Shown: piece by piece, positions 6,758 through 14,069 of the stretch
Numbering within the stretch: position 1 is the first letter of the stretch
Layout of the letters: every line of letters starts with the position of its first letter
Virus record (IMG/VR): IMGVR_UViG_3300036820_000010
Location: 1 to 64,000 of that record
Origin: a virus
Length of the DNA stretch: 64,000 nucleotides
Direction: 5' to 3' (one strand)
Translations under genes and position numbers: made by a program
Notes under the pieces: generated by a model
Told to the model about the DNA's origin: nothing
Database searches by the model: none
The model's input: the letters and a program-made list of their open reading frames with translations, nothing else

Positions 6758-6769
6758 TATAATCATTGC
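6758..6769 (+). promoter_or_regulatory. Internal leaderless promoter of the tag array
   Basis: TATAAT at 6758-6763 is followed by six bases and ATG at 6770. It lies in a short gap, one of the few places in the array where genes do not overlap, and should re-initiate transcription of the second half of the array. Confidence 0.7.
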
Positions 6770-6934
6770 ATGGTACCCGAGTACGTCTTGAAGCGCAAGA
6801 AGTGCGCCCACGACGCAGTCGACTTCGTCCCTCTAACTCCGCAGTCACCTGCGCTAGATGGACAGTACCGCTGCCGGGACTGTAAAGAACTCATGGTCAT
6901 GGAACCCTCGGGCAAGTGGACCCCATATGAGTGA
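6770..6934 (+). CDS. VPEY-tag 54-residue zinc-ribbon-like protein
   Basis: Leaderless ORF beginning MVPEYVLKRKKCAHDAV. Cys at 12 with His at 14, then CRDCK near residues 35-39, gives a compact C-x-H / CxxC ribbon. The stop overlaps the next start (ATGAGTGA). Supported by promoter, tag and array position. Confidence 0.75.
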   Translation: MVPEYVLKRKKCAHDAVDFVPLTPQSPALDGQYRCRDCKELMVMEPSGKWTPYE

Positions 6935-7145
6935 CATCCCCGACTACATCTTCCGCAAGAAGACTATTCCCCCTGACGAGTGCTCCCACCTGCGTGTCGA
7001 GCAGGAAGTAGTCAAGGCCCAAAACGGAGAGAAAAGGGTGGAGTTCATCTGCCAGGGTTGTGGGCGCCGGGTCAAACCCGGGGGATGGGTTTACCGGGAA
7101 TCTTCTGGAGTCCAGGACTACTCAAACAGGTGGGTAATCTACTGA
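6927..7145 (+). CDS. IPDY-tag zinc-ribbon-like protein
   Basis: 72 residues from ATG (MSDIPDYIFRKK), overlapping the previous stop. CSHLRVEQEV...CQGCGRRVKPGGW gives a C-x-H followed by CxxC with a basic knuckle, typical of a zinc ribbon. It ends TGATG-coupled to the next gene. Confidence 0.78.
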   Translation: MSDIPDYIFRKKTIPPDECSHLRVEQEVVKAQNGEKRVEFICQGCGRRVKPGGWVYRESSGVQDYSNRWVIY

Positions 7146-7396
7146 TGATTCCTGACTACCTATTCAAGAAAAGGAAGGAGGAGTCCCCTCCCGACTCCTG
7201 CCCTCATCGGAGGGTCAAGAAAGTAATCTTTGTACTACCTCCTGACAAGTCAGGCAAAGAATGTGCTGCCTATGAGTACAAATGCGAGTACTGCGGGAAC
7301 TTCCTGAAGCCTAGTCTCACCGAGAACGGTTGGGAGGCCTACGATCCCGGGTATCCCCGAGGTTCTAAAGAAGTCAAAGTCGGGTTCATCCCATGA
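7145..7396 (+). CDS. IPDY-tag zinc-ribbon-like protein
   Basis: 83 residues starting MIPDYLFKKRKEE. CPHRRVKKVIF, then about 30 residues later CEYCGNFLKP; the same C-x-H plus CxxC layout as its upstream neighbour, so the two are probably paralogues. Coupled at both ends by overlapping start and stop codons. Confidence 0.78.
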   Translation: MIPDYLFKKRKEESPPDSCPHRRVKKVIFVLPPDKSGKECAAYEYKCEYCGNFLKPSLTENGWEAYDPGYPRGSKEVKVGFIP

Positions 7397-7506
7397 TCTG
7401 GACCTTCGGGACAGGAGTCTATAACGGATTCTTAGACTCTGCTTTAGGCCTAAGCCTAGTTCTCTTAGGAGTACGTACCTGGAACAAGAAAAGAAAGAAG
7501 AAATGA
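7393..7506 (+). CDS. 37-residue membrane peptide within the tag array
   Basis: ATG overlaps the previous stop (CCATGA). MIWTFGTGVYNGFLDSALGL is followed by SLVLLGVRTW and a basic tail (NKKRKKK): one membrane helix with positive-inside topology. It lacks the IPDY tag and ends coupled to the next tag gene. Confidence 0.6.
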   Translation: MIWTFGTGVYNGFLDSALGLSLVLLGVRTWNKKRKKK

Positions 7507-7631
7507 TCCCTGACTACATTCTCAGAAATTCTAGGATCCCGGAATGTCTCCACCCCAAACGAGCAGTTCAAAGATACGATGGGTACTTTTTTTTGTTCCG
7601 TAAGGTAGTAAAAGGTCAACAATACCCATGA
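7503..7631 (+). CDS. IPDY-tag 42-residue protein
   Basis: MIPDYILRNSRIPECLHPKR, then a Phe-rich stretch encoded by a run of eight T (about 7589-7596). It starts in the ATGA of the previous gene. The polyT tract could cause polymerase slippage or sequencing error, so the C-terminus may be longer in another frame. Confidence 0.6.
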   Translation: MIPDYILRNSRIPECLHPKRAVQRYDGYFFLFRKVVKGQQYP

Positions 7632-7640
7632 AGACTCTCA

Positions 7641-7826
7641 ATGGATGAGAGCGTAATTCCCGACTACCTGTTCACGAACCGCAAACCCGAAGAATGGGTA
7701 GAAGACGGGCAGGTGTACTGTGCCCATACCCATAGATACAGGATTGGGGAAAGAATGCTCTGTCTACAATGCGGAGAATCTTTACACAAAGACGGGAAGA
7801 GGTGGAAAGCAGCCGGTGATCCCTGA
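7641..7826 (+). CDS. IPDY-tag zinc-ribbon-like protein
   Basis: 61 residues (MDESVIPDYLFTNRK). CAHTHRYRIGERMLCLQCGES gives C-x-H/H followed by CxxC, the compact ribbon of this array, with a basic end. It overlaps the next GTG start. Confidence 0.75.
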   Translation: MDESVIPDYLFTNRKPEEWVEDGQVYCAHTHRYRIGERMLCLQCGESLHKDGKRWKAAGDP

Positions 7827-8130
7827 CTATGTCTTCAAGAGGAGAGACCCAGACCAGGAGACTTTAGTCCAGTGGACAAGAGGTGTGCCTCATGGGAGTA
7901 CTATCTGGGAAGTCCTGCCTCCCCCACTGAACTGCCCAGAGTTCTGGGCAATTAGTGCTAAGTGGAAGAACTCAGAGGGAAACAACTCTGAGTACACTCG
8001 ATATATCGACTATCCCTACTTGTTTGGGTGGCAAAACCTCACCGATCTCCTGGGTGAGATCTCTTCTGAGGTTGCTAGAAATCAGCAGATCTCGGAACAC
8101 ACTCCAGTCTGGCCCCTCAACCCGAGTTAA
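7816..8130 (+). CDS. IPDY-tag protein, last of the array
   Basis: 104 residues from GTG (MIPDYVFKRRDPDQE); the longer frame from 7720 is inside the upstream gene. It is Trp/Tyr-rich with no Cys cluster except one Cys, and has a helical C-terminus (LTDLLGEISSEVARN). It closes the train of tag genes. Function unknown. Confidence 0.72.
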   Translation: MIPDYVFKRRDPDQETLVQWTRGVPHGSTIWEVLPPPLNCPEFWAISAKWKNSEGNNSEYTRYIDYPYLFGWQNLTDLLGEISSEVARNQQISEHTPVWPLNPS

Positions 8131-8145
8131 AGGAGTTTTTTGCCT

Positions 8146-8712
8146 ATGCCAGAATCTGAGTTTTTACTCCAGGATGAGTACGTCATACTCAAGAGGAGTA
8201 GGCACTGGGGACAGTTCGGAAGATGGTTCCGACGCCCAGTCTTCCTGATCATTCTAGTCTTAGTTCTGATCACCACTGAACACATCTGGGTTACCTACCT
8301 AACCTGGATAGGCTTCCTGTTCGGAACTGACTTCTTCTCAACCCAGAGGTTCATCCTCTACCTGGTCGGTATCGCACTACTTCTCTTGGCCTTTTCTGGG
8401 TTCTGGATGCTAGAGATATACCTCTACGGGTCGACCACGATCACAGTCACCAACCTGCGCGTGATCAAGGGAGTGACCAAGTGGCCTTACAGGAACAGCA
8501 TCTCCTTGCGCATGATGATGATCATCGATGTCCGCGTGAGTCAAACTGCGATAGGCAGATTGCTAGGTTACGGACGCATCGTCATCAACCCGGGAGACGG
8601 AGTCCTAGACCTAGAGTTCATGCCTAACCCAGACGAGATGTACCGTCAGATACTGGCTCATGCCAAGATGATTCCGAGTCTCAACCCCAACCTAGGCCTG
8701 GTCAAACCTTAG
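8146..8712 (+). CDS. Bacterial PH-domain membrane protein
   Basis: 188 residues from ATG, with AAAGGAG 10 nt upstream; a TTG at 8140 is possible. Two transmembrane segments lie near residues 35-55 (FLIILVLVLITTEHIW) and 70-90 (YLVGIALLLLAF). A C-terminal domain follows, with TTITVTNLRVIKG and IDVRVSQTAIGRLLGYG, the pattern of the YdbS/bPH_2 family, then VINPGDG. Its role in the phage is unknown; a membrane or superinfection function is conceivable. Confidence 0.7.
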   Translation: MPESEFLLQDEYVILKRSRHWGQFGRWFRRPVFLIILVLVLITTEHIWVTYLTWIGFLFGTDFFSTQRFILYLVGIALLLLAFSGFWMLEIYLYGSTTITVTNLRVIKGVTKWPYRNSISLRMMMIIDVRVSQTAIGRLLGYGRIVINPGDGVLDLEFMPNPDEMYRQILAHAKMIPSLNPNLGLVKP

Positions 8713-8880
8713 ATGATAATCGGAGTATTCTCGGCTATCCTCATCAATGTTTGCCTAGGTTTGGCCTTCCTCAAGTTGGCCAGGGAATTTCCTCCTCCCC
8801 TGTGGGTCAAGGCAGTCCTTCTACTCACCTGGTGGACCTTGACTCTCGGCATTCTATATACTGCCCAACTGGTCTCCTGA
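8713..8880 (+). CDS. 55-residue two-helix membrane protein
   Basis: ATG immediately after the previous stop. Two hydrophobic helices (IGVFSAILINVCLGLAFL and VLLLTWWTLTLGILYTA) flank a short polar loop with PPP. Co-transcribed with the PH-domain membrane protein. Function unknown. Confidence 0.6.
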   Translation: MIIGVFSAILINVCLGLAFLKLAREFPPPLWVKAVLLLTWWTLTLGILYTAQLVS

Positions 8881-8890
8881 GGTAAACCGA

Positions 8891-9445
8891 ATGCACGCAT
8901 CAGTCAAGACCTTTCTCAGACAACTCCCCCAGGATCTTCTCTACAACCGGGAGATCCTAGAAGTCGGGTCCCTCAACGTCAACGGGAGTGCTAGGGATGT
9001 TCTTGCCCAAAACTACAAGAACTACGTCGGAACTGACCTACGTCCGGGACCGAGAGTAGACATGGTCGTCGATGCTTGCGACCTGACCCAGACCTTCGGG
9101 GAAGAAACCTTCGACGCAGTTGTCTCGACTGAAACTTTAGAGCACGTCGAGAGGTGGAGGCCGGCTATCTACAACATGGTCGGGGTGTTGAGAGACAAAG
9201 GAATCCTCATTCTAACGACGAGATCAGTCGGGTTCCCGCACCATGAGTACCCGTACGACTGCTGGAGATTCCAACCGGAGACGATGAGGGAGATCCTTTC
9301 ACGCTTGGGGATGACCAAGGTGAGTGTCGAGGATGATCCGGAAGTCCCGGGGGTCTTCGTGATCGCCTGCAAAGACCAAGATGCCTTCCCTGCTGACGGG
9401 AAGGTCTTGTGGGACATCCATGCCGTCGAGGCCCCTTCCGCCTAA
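8891..9445 (+). CDS. SAM-dependent methyltransferase (class I, type 11)
   Basis: 184 residues with TGAGG ahead of the ATG. ILEVGSLNVNG is motif I (the first Gly after a strand), GTDLRPGPRVDMVVDACDL carries the acidic ribose-binding residue, and FDAVVSTETLEHVERW is the motif IV/V region of the UbiE/type 11 family. It is short and lacks a recognition domain; the substrate is unknown. It could act on a small molecule, a surface sugar or a nucleobase derivative. It is the last plus-strand gene before the convergent terminator. Confidence 0.8.
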   Translation: MHASVKTFLRQLPQDLLYNREILEVGSLNVNGSARDVLAQNYKNYVGTDLRPGPRVDMVVDACDLTQTFGEETFDAVVSTETLEHVERWRPAIYNMVGVLRDKGILILTTRSVGFPHHEYPYDCWRFQPETMREILSRLGMTKVSVEDDPEVPGVFVIACKDQDAFPADGKVLWDIHAVEAPSA

Positions 9446-9535
9446 CCTACCTGTGACATAATCTCAAGTAGGGTTTGGGTGTCTTTCAACCCCTTACCCC
9501 TAAGGTTTAACTTACGCGGGGACTTGGGCGTCGAG

Positions 9536-9564
9536 AGAGGCAAGGCCGGTTAGGTCTTGCCTCT
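9536..9564. terminator. Bidirectional terminator between convergent genes
   Basis: A 12-bp stem with one G-T pair, AGAGGCAAGGCC / GGTCTTGCCTCT, and loop GGTTA. It lies between the methyltransferase (ends 9445) and the minus-strand operon (ends 9567). There is a short pyrimidine run on the plus side (TCTTCTC). Confidence 0.65.
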
Positions 9565-9566
9565 TC

Positions 9567-9875
9567 TCATGAGTGCAGGACCTTATGCAGGTACTCTTCA
9601 TCTAAGTTACTACAGGAAGGCATCAAGTAAAGGAAGAGACCAGAAGTGCCTGAGGGGTGCCCCGGAGGCAAGAAAGTCGTCCCCAAGACCCTCTTGAGTA
9701 CAGTAACTAACTCCTCGTAGGGGGACAACCTGATCGCCTCGACGATCGCCTCATTCAAGCCTGCCTCGAACCCAACCTCATACCCTGCCTCGTACCCGAG
9801 CTCAGAAGCGATGCGTTCTTTCTTGGACCCGTTCTTGGACACTTCCCTGGTATACCAAGTGTCCACGGGCCTCAC
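9567..9875 (-). CDS. GYExG-repeat small protein
   Basis: 102 residues. A helical N-terminal stretch has the repeated pattern GYEAGYEVGFEAGLNEAI, then LSPYEELVTVLKRVLG. Similar G-Y/F-x-x-G helices followed by a short helical domain occur at 42762-43046 and 53862-54143, suggesting a dispersed paralogue family. Start overlaps the stop of the upstream gene. Function unknown. Confidence 0.65.
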   Translation of the reverse strand: MRPVDTWYTREVSKNGSKKERIASELGYEAGYEVGFEAGLNEAIVEAIRLSPYEELVTVLKRVLGTTFLPPGHPSGTSGLFLYLMPSCSNLDEEYLHKVLHS

Positions 9876-10258
9876 CTCAAACGCCCAGGTTTGATCTGGT
9901 CCTCGGACAACCTCATGCGGTCCTGGCCCTGAGCCTCAAGTTCATCTTGATCGACTGTCTTCTCGACAATCTCTTCTGCCCACTCTCCAATAGACTTTTC
10001 TTCTACGCCTTCTGCGTTGTAGGGAAGTTCTCTGTTCCCTCCCGTCTTGGGATTCATCTTGCGCAAGGTTGGATGACCTAATCTCGACACCCAGAATTCC
10101 TGGGTTTCGGGCCCGCAGTCTCCGTCATTCCAGATCTTCCAGCCCTGTGCCTTGATGATCTTCTCCGCCTCTTCGCGAGAAGTTGCGACGACGTGGAACT
10201 CTACCCTTCGGGTGAGTTCACCTTGGAACAGTTTGAACTGGTAAGATTCGTCAGGCAT
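9872..10258 (-). CDS. Hypothetical protein
   Basis: 128 residues. The N-terminal 45 residues read as a small alpha/beta unit (YQFKLFQGELTRRVEFHVVATSREEAEKIIKAQGW), like domains that modify or mimic a ferredoxin-like fold. The C-terminal half is acidic and disordered. Transcribed with its neighbours from the promoter at 10817. Function unknown. Confidence 0.65.
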   Translation of the reverse strand: MPDESYQFKLFQGELTRRVEFHVVATSREEAEKIIKAQGWKIWNDGDCGPETQEFWVSRLGHPTLRKMNPKTGGNRELPYNAEGVEEKSIGEWAEEIVEKTVDQDELEAQGQDRMRLSEDQIKPGRLR

Positions 10259-10280
10259 GACCTTTCCCCTTTGAGAAACT

Positions 10281-10391
10281 TCACCACCCCCAACCTAGGG
10301 TAGCGTAGGTATACAGGATTATTCCTCCGACGATGGCGATAAAAGAGATCGCGACTACGAGGAGGATGATGTAGTTATCTTCTATGTCCAC
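10281..10391 (-). CDS. 36-residue membrane peptide
   Basis: GTG start overlapping the stop of the upstream gene, with AAGG 8 nt before it. One transmembrane helix (YIILLVVAISFIAIVGGIIL) is followed by a Trp-rich end (LGWGW). Fills the apparent gap between two annotated genes. Function unknown. Confidence 0.55.
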   Translation of the reverse strand: MDIEDNYIILLVVAISFIAIVGGIILYTYATLGWGW

Positions 10392-10667
10392 TCATTTGCC
10401 TTCGAAGGCACGAGGATGATCCTTCTCGGTCTCGACAATCCCACATCGCCAGCACTTGCGGAACTTAGATCCTGGGATCATCTTACCGTTCTGGCGCAGG
10501 ACGTCGTACAACCAGAGGTGATCCCCATTCCTGCACTTCAACCTACCAACTATATCCGTGATCTTGTGGAATACCTTGCCTAGTCCGAGTCTCATGACCC
10601 GATTGAAGATAGGCGGGAAACTCAGAGTAGCCATGACTACTGCAAAAATTGATAGGCGAGAAGTCAT
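10392..10667 (-). CDS. Hypothetical membrane-anchored zinc-ribbon protein
   Basis: 91 residues. A hydrophobic N-terminus (LSIFAVVMATLSFPPIF) may be a signal anchor. The rest carries C-R-N-G-D-H near residue 45 and FRKCWRCGIVETEKDH near 68, consistent with a zinc ribbon. Start overlaps the stop of the small gene upstream (ATGA). Confidence 0.65.
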   Translation of the reverse strand: MTSRLSIFAVVMATLSFPPIFNRVMRLGLGKVFHKITDIVGRLKCRNGDHLWLYDVLRQNGKMIPGSKFRKCWRCGIVETEKDHPRAFEGK

Positions 10668-10810
10668 CCTGCCTTTAAATCTCGCCTCACCCGCATCTTC
10701 TGCAGGTCTCTTGTTGATCGCGCGTGCATGCGCATTCCGAAGCGCTTCTTGGTAACCTTGCGGTCGCGCCTAGAGATTCGGTTGACCTCAGCGCTGATTT
10801 TGATGCCCAT
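10664..10810 (-). CDS. 48-residue basic protein, leaderless
   Basis: ATG lies exactly six bases after the -10 TATACT in the same module (TATACTATATTCATGGG) as at 4022. The product is strongly basic (ISRRDRKVTKKRFGMRMHARSTRDL) and could bind nucleic acid. It ends ATGA-coupled to the next gene. It is the first gene of the 10810-9567 operon. Confidence 0.7.
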   Translation of the reverse strand: MGIKISAEVNRISRRDRKVTKKRFGMRMHARSTRDLQKMRVRRDLKAG

Positions 10811-10835
10811 GAATATAGTATAACAGGTCTACTTA
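10811..10835 (-). promoter_or_regulatory. Extended -10 leaderless promoter
   Basis: TGTTATACT (box 10822-10817) on the minus strand, six bases before ATG at 10810; third copy of the module at 1035 and 4029. The box is nearly palindromic (ATATAGTATA), so weak plus-strand activity toward the portal gene is possible but lacks a -35. Confidence 0.65.
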
Positions 10836-10902
10836 AGTTTCGTCAAGGTGAGGATCCCGAGATTTCTTCTGAGGATCTCGTTATCCTTGATGGACAGAGC
10901 CT

Positions 10903-12324
10903 GTGGCCAACATCTTCAACCCCCCAGTCGCCCTGTACAAGAAGATCCGCCAACTGTGGGGTGGACAGGCTGCAGGAATTGGGGTCTTTTACTTAGGGGG
11001 AGGACCTGGAGGGGCCTATATCGGGCACTCCTGGGATTTCACTCGGATCGCGAACTCCGTCTACGGGAACCCGACCGGATTCCGCTGTGTCGAGGCGATC
11101 TCCTACAACTTCAGTCGGCCCCCGTGGACGATCTACCCCTCGATCTCCAACTGGCCGCACGCTGCCGAGCCTTCGCGCGCGATCACTGATCATCCCCTCC
11201 TGCAACTCCTCAACCACCCGAATCCCTCGACGTCAGGGACGATGATGCAGCGTCTGATGGCCCGGGACCTTGAACTCACGGGTAAGACCTTCTGGTTCAA
11301 GGAAGCCCCTAAACCGACCGAACGTAATCCCAAGCCTAAACCTACTGCCCTACGGAGGCTCCCGTCCCAACGGGTCACCGTAGTCGGCAACCAGGATGAC
11401 GAACTACTCGGCTTCGTCTACACCGACCGGGCAGGCAACCAGGTCCCGATCCTGCCTGAAAACCTACTGTATCTGCGCTTTCCTCATGTCGACCGGGTAT
11501 ACGACGGGATCGCTCCTGCTCTAGTCGCCGGCCTCCCGGCCGAGACAGACACTGCTGGATCCCAGTTCAACCGGGAGTTGCTTCGGAATGACACTGCACT
11601 CCCAGGTTACCTGGTCATCGACAACTTGAGTGTTTCTGAGTTCGCAGAATGGAAGAGTGAGTGGGAAACCCAGTCTCAACCCGGGAAGACTCGCTTTATC
11701 GGGGGCCAGAACTCTAAATACTTCAAAGTTGGGCAATCTAACCAAGAATTGACCTACTCTGAGCTCAGGTCGGATTCCCAAGACGACATTCTGAGAGGGT
11801 TTGGAGTCCCGCCTGCTGCAGCATTTAAGTTGACTCACGAAACTTATGCTAATGCTGCTGCAGAACAAGCAATGTTCATGCAGCAGGGAATCTTGCCCAA
11901 ATGGATCCTCGCCTGTGACGAGATGACACTTCAGTTCGCCCCTGACTTTCCTGAGACCTCGATCAAGGTCGCTCTTGACCTGACCGGAATCGACGAGTTG
12001 CAGGATAGCAGGGACGCGGTCGTCGAGCGAGGGGTCAAACTCATGCTCGTCCAGGCCAAGACGATCAACGAGTTTCGAGCCGAACAAGGCCTGCCTCCAG
12101 TTGCCTGGGGTGATACACCTCAAGTTCCACTGCAGCAAATGTCTGCTGTACCGATGGAACCTCCGGGTTCGGAGGGGACTCCTGGGAACTCGCCTGCCCC
12201 AGAGTCTCCTCCTAACCCGAAGCAAGTTCCTCCCCCAGAAGACAACTCATCCCGGTACAGGCTCTTGGGTCCACCTGGGGATACGGCTAGTCGTCTCCCC
12301 CAGAATTCGTCCAATGGTCGGTAG
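10903..12324 (+). CDS. Portal protein (HK97-like)
   Basis: 473 residues from GTG. The fold pattern of the HK97/lambda-type portal family is visible: YGNPTGFRCVEAISYNFSRPPW near residue 50, then HPLLQLLNHPNPSTSG, and the long helical crown region EWKSEWETQSQPGKTRFIGGQ, then LRSDSQDDILRGFGVPPAAAF with the AAEQAMFMQQGILP helix. The portal forms the dodecameric ring at one capsid vertex through which DNA enters and leaves. First gene of the late morphogenesis operon; the terminase normally just upstream is absent from the window. Confidence 0.92.
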   Translation: MANIFNPPVALYKKIRQLWGGQAAGIGVFYLGGGPGGAYIGHSWDFTRIANSVYGNPTGFRCVEAISYNFSRPPWTIYPSISNWPHAAEPSRAITDHPLLQLLNHPNPSTSGTMMQRLMARDLELTGKTFWFKEAPKPTERNPKPKPTALRRLPSQRVTVVGNQDDELLGFVYTDRAGNQVPILPENLLYLRFPHVDRVYDGIAPALVAGLPAETDTAGSQFNRELLRNDTALPGYLVIDNLSVSEFAEWKSEWETQSQPGKTRFIGGQNSKYFKVGQSNQELTYSELRSDSQDDILRGFGVPPAAAFKLTHETYANAAAEQAMFMQQGILPKWILACDEMTLQFAPDFPETSIKVALDLTGIDELQDSRDAVVERGVKLMLVQAKTINEFRAEQGLPPVAWGDTPQVPLQQMSAVPMEPPGSEGTPGNSPAPESPPNPKQVPPPEDNSSRYRLLGPPGDTASRLPQNSSNGR

Positions 12325-12351
12325 AAACCTGATAAATTGAGGAGACAGACG

Positions 12352-14001
12352 ATGGGACGGTACACTGCCCATGTAGGGCACCTCGAGGTTATCAGGGGTG
12401 TAGTCAAGGCAACTCAGGTAGCCAAGGTCAACGGGAAGTACCAGTTCTCTGGGGTAGCGACTTCAATCGGAAACACCGATCGCATGGGCAGGGTGTTCTT
12501 GCCTGGAGCCTTCGCCTCACTCCCACCCCAAGTCCCACTACTCGCCTACCACGACGACACTCGCCCGATCGGAATCTCTGCCCTCAAGAAGCAGGGGGAC
12601 CAGGTTCTGCACTCCTCGACACTCAGTAACGGCCCGGCAGCCGCTGAACTCGAGGAACTCATCCATGATGGAGCAGTCCCTGCTACTTCGATCGGATGGT
12701 TGTCTGACCAGCGCTACAACGGGTCGGGAGCACTCGAGCGTGCAGATCCTGACTTCGCTGAACAGTGCTGGGCGATGGGTATCGAGAAGGCAGAAGACAT
12801 CACCTACTTCGGGAAGGGTGAGATCCTAGAGAACTCGATCACCCCGATTCCGGCTAACCCGCAGGCACTGATCTCAGTTGCCTCTCTTCTAGGCACTGAC
12901 CGGGGGTACATCGAGTCGATGCGCGAAGTCGCGAGGGAGTCTGATCCCCACTTCTTCTTCATGTCGAGCGATGAAGTCGCTCCCCCAGGATCTGACCTAG
13001 GCAGTACTGCCTACGAGCCTGAGGCCTACTCCAAGGGACCGGGCGAGAACGTCAAGTGCCCGCAGTGCCAGAAGTACAACGAACCCGATGCTTCTTTCTG
13101 CGACCAGTGTGGTCTGAAGTTGGTCGGGCGGGACGACGTCCAAACTTCTGTTGTCGAGGGAATGGACATCTCTGACCGGTCACTCTTGGATCTGGTCGGG
13201 GGAGCAGCGACCATCCTCGCTGATGTCATGCGGATCCGCGAGGACGCGTCGATCCCTGACTACGTGACTCGACAGCAGATGATGGCCGAGTCGGTCGCCC
13301 AACTGGGTGACCTCGCTGCCGTCTGGTCGAGCGCCTACGTCAACAACCTCCCTGACAGCGCTTTCGCCTACATCACGCCTGGGGGAAAGGCAGACTCTTC
13401 TGGAAAGACCACTCCCCGCTCGTTGCGGCACTTCCCCCACCACGATGACACAGGGAAACCCGATGAGGCGCATGTGCGCAACGCACTCGCCCGCATCCCC
13501 CAGTCGAACGTCCCGGAATCGGCCAAGGCATCTGCTCTCGCCCATATCGAGAAGCACGCGAAGGCGATGGGCATCGACGTGTCTGACAAGAAGGCAGCCG
13601 CTGCCCAGCCTGATGCTCCTGGCAATACCGACGATGACGCACCAGTCAACGCAGGTCCGATGCCGACCAAGCCTGCGACCGCGGTCAAGCATCTGATGAC
13701 CGCGAAACCTAGTGGTCATGGGATGGCTCGCGCTGACATCCCTGACAACCCAGTCAAGGCTCACAACGCGATGCACGGTGAAGACGGATCGAAGGAGAAG
13801 GACGGACACGTCCATTCCAAGGCCCCGGCTGCCTCAGATATCGATCCCGACCTCGTTCTTTCAGAACTCGAGGCACTCACCCAGCGAGGCCCAGTCGGGA
13901 ACCAACCATCAGTATGGTCAGAGGTCCTAGCTGCTGAGCCCAGGTTCAAGAATGTCAGGTCGGGTGTCCAGCCTGAGTGGGGTCTCGTCGACCTAGGCTA
14001 A
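12352..14001 (+). CDS. Prohead protease with long C-terminal extension
   Basis: 549 residues from ATG with GGAG 8 nt upstream. Residues about 15-190 match the HK97 prohead protease: FSGVATSIGNTDRMGRVFLPGAF, LLAYHDDTRPIG with the catalytic His, and PATSIGWL with the catalytic Ser. The remaining 350 residues are unusual: a zinc-ribbon (CPQCQKYNEPDASFCDQCG) near 236-254, SIPDYVTRQQ near 302, and a helical segment that recalls C-terminal scaffold-like domains (ALARIPQSNVPESAKASALAHIEKHAKAMG). The extension probably acts as a scaffold removed in maturation, although a cargo-binding role cannot be excluded. Confidence 0.85.
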   Translation: MGRYTAHVGHLEVIRGVVKATQVAKVNGKYQFSGVATSIGNTDRMGRVFLPGAFASLPPQVPLLAYHDDTRPIGISALKKQGDQVLHSSTLSNGPAAAELEELIHDGAVPATSIGWLSDQRYNGSGALERADPDFAEQCWAMGIEKAEDITYFGKGEILENSITPIPANPQALISVASLLGTDRGYIESMREVARESDPHFFFMSSDEVAPPGSDLGSTAYEPEAYSKGPGENVKCPQCQKYNEPDASFCDQCGLKLVGRDDVQTSVVEGMDISDRSLLDLVGGAATILADVMRIREDASIPDYVTRQQMMAESVAQLGDLAAVWSSAYVNNLPDSAFAYITPGGKADSSGKTTPRSLRHFPHHDDTGKPDEAHVRNALARIPQSNVPESAKASALAHIEKHAKAMGIDVSDKKAAAAQPDAPGNTDDDAPVNAGPMPTKPATAVKHLMTAKPSGHGMARADIPDNPVKAHNAMHGEDGSKEKDGHVHSKAPAASDIDPDLVLSELEALTQRGPVGNQPSVWSEVLAAEPRFKNVRSGVQPEWGLVDLG

Positions 14002-14069
14002 GTCCACTCTTCCGTCTCGTGTTATCGTCGTAGTCGCAGGCCTAAACTTTAGGAACAGAGGATGTACTG

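Noticed and set aside
13180-13815. Long minus-strand frame inside the prohead protease
   Set aside because: Codon-bias shadow of the plus-strand gene; rich in Arg/Val without domain features. The same applies to other antisense frames in the capsid and tail genes.
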